Source: an uncultured Clostridiaceae bacterium
Lineage (GTDB): Bacteria > Bacillota > Clostridia > TANB77 > CAG-508
Assembly (NCBI GenBank): GCA_958417695.1
Contig: CATZDQ010000060.1
Location: 1 to 8,959, forward strand
Length of the DNA stretch: 8,959 nucleotides
Reading direction: 5' to 3'
Shown here: in pieces, positions 6,250 through 8,959 of the stretch
Position numbering within the stretch: position 1 is the stretch's first letter
Layout: each line of letters starts with the position of its first letter
Position numbers and translations under genes: made by a program
Notes under the pieces: model-generated
Told to the model about the DNA's origin: nothing
Seen by the model: only the letters and a program-made list of their open reading frames with translations
Database searches by the model: none

Positions 6250-7003
6250 TTAAGTCACCTCCCAGAAGCGTAACTACATTAATAATCTCATCAAAGAATT
6301 CTTTTCTAGGTTTCTGTCCTTTTCGAATTTCATTAAAGATTTTACCATCTTTAATGAATAAAATTCTCTGGCAATAGCTAGCTGTAAAGGCGTCATGTGT
6401 TACCATTAATATCGTTGCTTTATTTTCTTTATTTAATTTATCCATGCTTTCTAGTAACATTCTAGCTGCCTTGGAGTCTAAGGCACCAGTTGGTTCATCT
6501 GCTAAGATTAATTTGGGATTAGTGATAATCGCTCTTGCAGCAGCGACCCTTTGTTTTTGTCCTCCTGATATTTGATAAGGATACTTTTTTAATACTTCTT
6601 CAATTTCTAATTTTTTAGCAACTTGTTGTACTCTTTCTTTGATTTTTTTAGCATTTTCTCTTTGAATGGTTAAACTAAGTGCGATATTTTCATAAGCAGT
6701 TAGTGTGTCTAATAAATTGAAATCTTGGAAAATAAAACCTAATTCTTCTCTTCTAAATTTATTTAAGTTATTTCCTCTTAACCTCGTAATATCTTGTTTG
6801 TTAATGATAATATTTCCAGCCGTTACTCTATCGATGGTTGAAATACAGTTTAAAAGGGTGGTTTTACCACTTCCCGATGCTCCCATGATACCAACAAATT
6901 CTCCTTCTTGTACGGTAAAACTAATATTATCAATTGCTTTTGTTAAATTGGATTTGTTTCCATAGTACTTTTCTATATTTTTTACCTCTAACACTTGACT
7001 CAT
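6236..7003 (-). CDS. bceA: BceA-type ABC transporter ATP-binding protein
   Basis: 255 aa, the normal length for this family. It is the cytoplasmic ATPase partner of BceB. ATP hydrolysis drives target protection and sets signalling through BceS. All nucleotide-binding motifs are intact: Walker A GASGSGKTT (41-49), Q-loop Gln93 in FIFQDFNLLD, signature ISGGQKQR (145-152), Walker B LILADEP with Asp169 and Glu170, D-loop GALD, and H-loop His203 in VTHD. The FNLLDTLTAYENI stretch is typical of the MacB/LolD/BceA group. The start is ATG at 7003 with a full AAGGAGG at 7011-7017 and 7 nt spacing. A promoter with a candidate operator lies just upstream. The stop overlaps the start of bceB by 14 bp, consistent with translational coupling. 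Confidence 0.95.
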   Translation of the reverse strand: MSQVLEVKNIEKYYGNKSNLTKAIDNISFTVQEGEFVGIMGASGSGKTTLLNCISTIDRVTAGNIIINKQDITRLRGNNLNKFRREELGFIFQDFNLLDTLTAYENIALSLTIQRENAKKIKERVQQVAKKLEIEEVLKKYPYQISGGQKQRVAAARAIITNPKLILADEPTGALDSKAARMLLESMDKLNKENKATILMVTHDAFTASYCQRILFIKDGKIFNEIRKGQKPRKEFFDEIINVVTLLGGDLNDVI

Positions 7004-7033
7004 TTTTTATCCTCCTTTTTTGTTTGTATCTTT

Positions 7034-7062
7034 ATTATAAACACTTAATTTCTTACTTGCCA
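7034..7062 (-). promoter_or_regulatory. bceAB promoter with weak -35
   Basis: A perfect TATAAT (7039-7034) is preceded at 17 bp by TGGCAA (7062-7057), which matches TTGACA at only three of six positions. The transcript start should be near 7027, about 24 nt before the bceA ATG. A good -10 with a poor -35 is expected for an activator-dependent promoter. Confidence 0.65.
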
Positions 7063-7082
7063 TCGATTTAGCTTTCATTTAC

Positions 7083-7098
7083 CTTACAGTTTTGTAAG
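7083..7098. promoter_or_regulatory. Candidate BceR operator (dyad CTTACA-N4-TGTAAG)
   Basis: CTTACA (7083-7088) and TGTAAG (7093-7098) form a perfect 6-bp dyad with a 4-bp spacer. Its centre lies about 63 bp upstream of the predicted bceAB transcript start, a workable position for an OmpR-family activator. I saw no second copy upstream of bceR or the other genes. Binding by BceR is inferred from position and symmetry. Confidence 0.6.
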
Positions 7099-7108
7099 AT
7101 ACAATTGG

Positions 7109-7139
7109 AAAAAGTAAGCCTATCGCGTTAGCTTACTTT
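7109..7139 (-). terminator. Rho-independent terminator of bceRS
   Basis: AAAGTAAGC (7111-7119) pairs with GCTTACTTT (7131-7139): 9 bp with an 11-nt loop. On the minus strand it ends in five T (7113-7109). The TAA stop of bceS (7135-7133) is inside the stem. It separates bceRS from the bceAB promoter. Confidence 0.75.
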
Positions 7140-8146
7140 ACTATAAAACTGTTCATTGGAAAGATAATCTTTATACAAGTACCTTCTTTTTCTACAGATT
7201 CTATTTGGATGCCTAGTCGTAATTTCGCGCATAGCTTTTTACATAAATATAACCCTATTCCTGTAGATTTTTTGTTGGTCTGCCTTCCATTGGTTCCTGT
7301 AAATCCTTTTTCAAATACGCGTGGTAATTCTTCTGTTTTGATACCTATTCCATTATCTTTTATATCTAATTCTACCTTTTCTTTTTCCTTTTTAGCAAAA
7401 ATCTCAATTTCTTTTTCTTCTTTATCTAAGTAGCGAATACTATTTTGTATGATTTGATTTAAAATAAAAATACACCATTTAGGGTCAGTATTTACTTCTA
7501 TATCTAAATCATGTAAATTGGCTTTTACTTTCCCTTGTATAAAAGCGTTTTTATTTCTCTTTATAACAGAATTTGCCATTTCTTTTAAAGAAGTTTTCGT
7601 AATATAGTAATCTTTTTCAACGGTATTACTTCTCGCATAAAATAGAGCTTGTTCTACATAATTATCAATTTTATCCAATTCTTCTTCAATACTTTTGGTT
7701 GTTTCGTTCTTATGATTCTCTACAATCATTTTTCCTGTTGCAATCGGCGTTTTGATTTCATGTATCCAAGTTTCAATATACTCTTTATATTCTTCTTGAT
7801 TATATTTGTAGCTATTGACATATTCTGTCATGGATTTACTGGTCTGTCTCAAAATATCTTTTAATATCTTTCCTTCTATAAAACTTGGTTCTTTTATCAG
7901 TTCTACTATTAAATATTTTTCTGGTAATTCTTCTAACAATCTTTGCACCTTTTCATAAAACACTTTTTTTTGGTGAAATTCTATACCAATTCCTATTGTA
8001 TAGGCTGCTAGTATACTTATGATAATATATAAGACTAAGATGGTTGGTAAATTATATGGTAATAAAAATATACAAATCGTCATAATAACTAGTAATAATA
8101 AGATAATGGTTATCCACCTATCTTTTAACCACTCTATCCATTTCAT
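7133..8146 (-). CDS. bceS: BceS-type intramembrane-sensing histidine kinase
   Basis: 337 aa. It phosphorylates the adjacent response regulator in response to signalling by the BceAB transporter. Two membrane helices (about 11-29 and 33-55) are joined by only a few residues (PYN), so there is no extracellular sensor domain, the hallmark of intramembrane-sensing kinases that rely on an ABC transporter. The catalytic core is complete: H-box WIHEIKTPIA with phospho-acceptor His129, N-box NQIIQNSIRY with Asn235, G1 box DNGIG (264-268), F-box VFEKGFTG, and G2 box STGIGLYL (294-301). The start is ATG at 8146 with AGGGAG at 8155-8160, spacing 8 nt. It follows bceR by 15 bp in the same transcript and ends inside the stem of a terminator, before the bceAB promoter. 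Confidence 0.94.
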   Translation of the reverse strand: MKWIEWLKDRWITIILLLLVIMTICIFLLPYNLPTILVLYIIISILAAYTIGIGIEFHQKKVFYEKVQRLLEELPEKYLIVELIKEPSFIEGKILKDILRQTSKSMTEYVNSYKYNQEEYKEYIETWIHEIKTPIATGKMIVENHKNETTKSIEEELDKIDNYVEQALFYARSNTVEKDYYITKTSLKEMANSVIKRNKNAFIQGKVKANLHDLDIEVNTDPKWCIFILNQIIQNSIRYLDKEEKEIEIFAKKEKEKVELDIKDNGIGIKTEELPRVFEKGFTGTNGRQTNKKSTGIGLYLCKKLCAKLRLGIQIESVEKEGTCIKIIFPMNSFIVK

Positions 8147-8161
8147 TCTTCTTTCTCCCTT

Positions 8162-8848
8162 TTATTCTTCCTCTTTTTCTTTTAAAAGATATCCCTGTCC
8201 TCTTTTGGTTTCAATGATTTCTTTTAAGTCAATTTCTAAGAGTTTATTTTTTAATCTAGTAATATTTACTGTTAAAGTATTATCATCAATAAAACTATCT
8301 GTGTCCCATAAATATTCCATCATTTCTTCTCTTGAAACAATTTGTCCTCTTTTTTGCAACAAAAAGTGGATAATTTTCAATTCATTTTTCGTTAATTCTA
8401 TTTGTTTTTCGCCTCGCTCAATTCTACTTTTTGAAAGATTTACAATAAAATTTCCAGCATCTATAGTATTTAAAGAATTCTGTGTTCTTCCTACCCTTTT
8501 TAGAATAGCCGCTATTTTAGCTAATAAAATTTGTATATGAAATGGTTTTGTTACATAGTCATCTGCCCCATAGTTCATACTCAATAACTCATCCATAGCA
8601 TTATCCTTACTGGTAATCATAATTACTGGTACTTCTGATGCTCTTCTTAGTTGTTGCAAAACAAACTCACCGTCTGTATGTGGTAACTGAATATCTAGTA
8701 ATACTAAGTCTGGGTCGCTTTTAATAATTTGTTCTACTGTATTTTCAAACTTTACTATTTTTTCTATTTGATACCCATGATGACTTAAAAAGTCTTCTAA
8801 CTCAGTTCTTAATTTTTCATCATCTTCTATAATCATTATTTTTTGCAT
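8162..8848 (-). CDS. bceR: BceR-type response regulator (OmpR/PhoB family)
   Basis: 228 aa from the chosen start. The receiver domain (about 1-115) has the acidic pocket EDD (8-10), phospho-acceptor Asp52 in LLDIQLP, Thr79 in ITSK and Lys101 in VTKPF. It is followed by a winged-helix DNA-binding domain (about 130-225) with the typical ELTKNELKIIHFLL, SREEMMEYLW and VNITRLKNKL stretches. The chosen start is ATG at 8848, giving MQKIMIIEDD, the usual regulator beginning. The in-frame GTG at 8860 would add four residues, but it lies inside the Shine-Dalgarno sequence and only a few bases after the predicted transcript start. bceR heads a two-gene operon with bceS and probably activates bceAB through the dyad at 7083-7098. 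The sequence groups it with BceR-like regulators, not a specific proven orthologue. Confidence 0.94.
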   Translation of the reverse strand: MQKIMIIEDDEKLRTELEDFLSHHGYQIEKIVKFENTVEQIIKSDPDLVLLDIQLPHTDGEFVLQQLRRASEVPVIMITSKDNAMDELLSMNYGADDYVTKPFHIQILLAKIAAILKRVGRTQNSLNTIDAGNFIVNLSKSRIERGEKQIELTKNELKIIHFLLQKRGQIVSREEMMEYLWDTDSFIDDNTLTVNITRLKNKLLEIDLKEIIETKRGQGYLLKEKEEE

Positions 8849-8855
8849 ATCGATT

Positions 8856-8863
8856 CCCACCTT
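8856..8863 (-). promoter_or_regulatory. Ribosome binding site fixing the bceR start
   Basis: AAGGTGGG on the minus strand lies 7 nt before ATG (8848-8846). The alternative GTG start (8860-8858) falls within this motif and so cannot use it. Confidence 0.75.
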
Positions 8864-8870
8864 TTTTATA

Positions 8871-8899
8871 AGTATACACTGCTTTTAGAAGCCTGTCAA
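8871..8899 (-). promoter_or_regulatory. Sigma-A promoter of bceRS
   Basis: TTGACA (8899-8894), 17-bp spacer, TATACT (8876-8871). This is a near-consensus promoter, with start expected near 8864 and a very short leader. It implies steady basal production of the two-component system, in contrast to the weak -35 of bceAB. Confidence 0.85.
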
Positions 8900-8900
8900 A

Positions 8901-8936
8901 AATATTAGAAAAGAAACAGAAAAAATCTGTTTCTTT
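8901..8936 (-). terminator. Terminator of a gene beyond the right edge
   Basis: AAAGAAACAGA (8910-8920) pairs with TCTGTTTCTTT (8926-8936): 11 bp with a loop of five A. On the minus strand the T-rich TCTAATATTTTT follows; on the plus strand the tail CTCTTTTT is also T-rich, so it could work both ways. It insulates the bceRS promoter from whatever lies to the right. Confidence 0.7.
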
Positions 8937-8959
8937 CTCTTTTTCCTATTAAACAAAAT

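Noticed and set aside
8019..8540. A 173-aa plus-strand frame across bceS and bceR, and shorter plus-strand frames at 1413-1708, 3678-3902, 6705-6965, 7209-7433 and 7649-7864
   Set aside because: All lie opposite well-supported genes in AT-rich sequence and read as low-complexity Phe/Ser/Ile-rich translations typical of antisense shadows.
8846..8860. GTG at 8860 as the bceR start, giving 232 aa
   Set aside because: The GTG is part of the AAGGTGGG ribosome binding site and lies about 4 nt after the predicted transcript start. ATG at 8848 gives the standard regulator N-terminus.
1..8959. CRISPR arrays, tRNA or rRNA genes, riboswitches
   Set aside because: I saw no regularly spaced repeats, no cloverleaf-like sequence and no conserved aptamer. 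The only structured elements are the hairpins listed.

Overview
The window comes from a low-GC, endospore-forming member of the Bacillota, most likely class Clostridia. The evidence is AT-rich DNA, strong AGGAGG-type ribosome binding sites, a spoIVA gene, and a BceRSAB-type peptide-sensing cassette. Species cannot be read from the sequence.

Layout. (1) Bases 3-1217 (+): the 3' four-fifths of spoIVA, the spore-coat basement ATPase, closed by a strong terminator at 1228-1263. (2) Bases 1262-2215 (-): an unrecognised, exported, cysteine-rich protein. Parts of it are clearly more GC-rich than its neighbours, it has its own consensus promoter (2322-2350), and a 14-bp inverted repeat flanks it. (3) Bases 2216-2704: no intact gene. 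This stretch holds the leader and promoter of the unknown gene, the decayed 5' end of an insertion sequence (transposase remnant 2386-2541, presumed end near 2630, a 14-bp inverted repeat that can fold over the transposase start), and the terminator of the next gene. (4) Bases 2705-4135 (-): two envelope genes read in the order GT51 peptidoglycan glycosyltransferase, then DUF1287 protein (NlpC/P60-like fold). (5) Bases 4186-7003 (-): bceA and bceB, an ABC ATPase and its FtsX-type permease, overlapping by 14 bp. (6) Bases 7133-8848 (-): bceR and bceS, response regulator and intramembrane-sensing kinase, transcribed from a TTGACA-N17-TATACT promoter at 8871-8899.

How the genes fit together. In this family BceAB both senses and relieves attack by peptide antibiotics that bind lipid-linked cell-wall precursors. 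It signals to BceS, BceS phosphorylates BceR, and BceR switches on bceAB. The DNA fits this. bceRS has a strong promoter and its own terminator, whereas bceAB has a perfect -10, a poor -35 and an upstream 6-4-6 dyad (CTTACA/TGTAAG) that is a good candidate BceR site. The GT51 gene starts 50 bp after bceB and the gap holds only a hairpin and a ribosome binding site, with no visible room for a separate promoter. GT51 and DUF1287 may therefore be expressed by readthrough of bceAB, giving a six-gene lipid II stress and wall-repair locus. That is the main hypothesis; the individual gene calls are conventional. The least explained part is 1254-2630: an orphan exported protein, an inverted repeat around it and a dead insertion sequence next to it.
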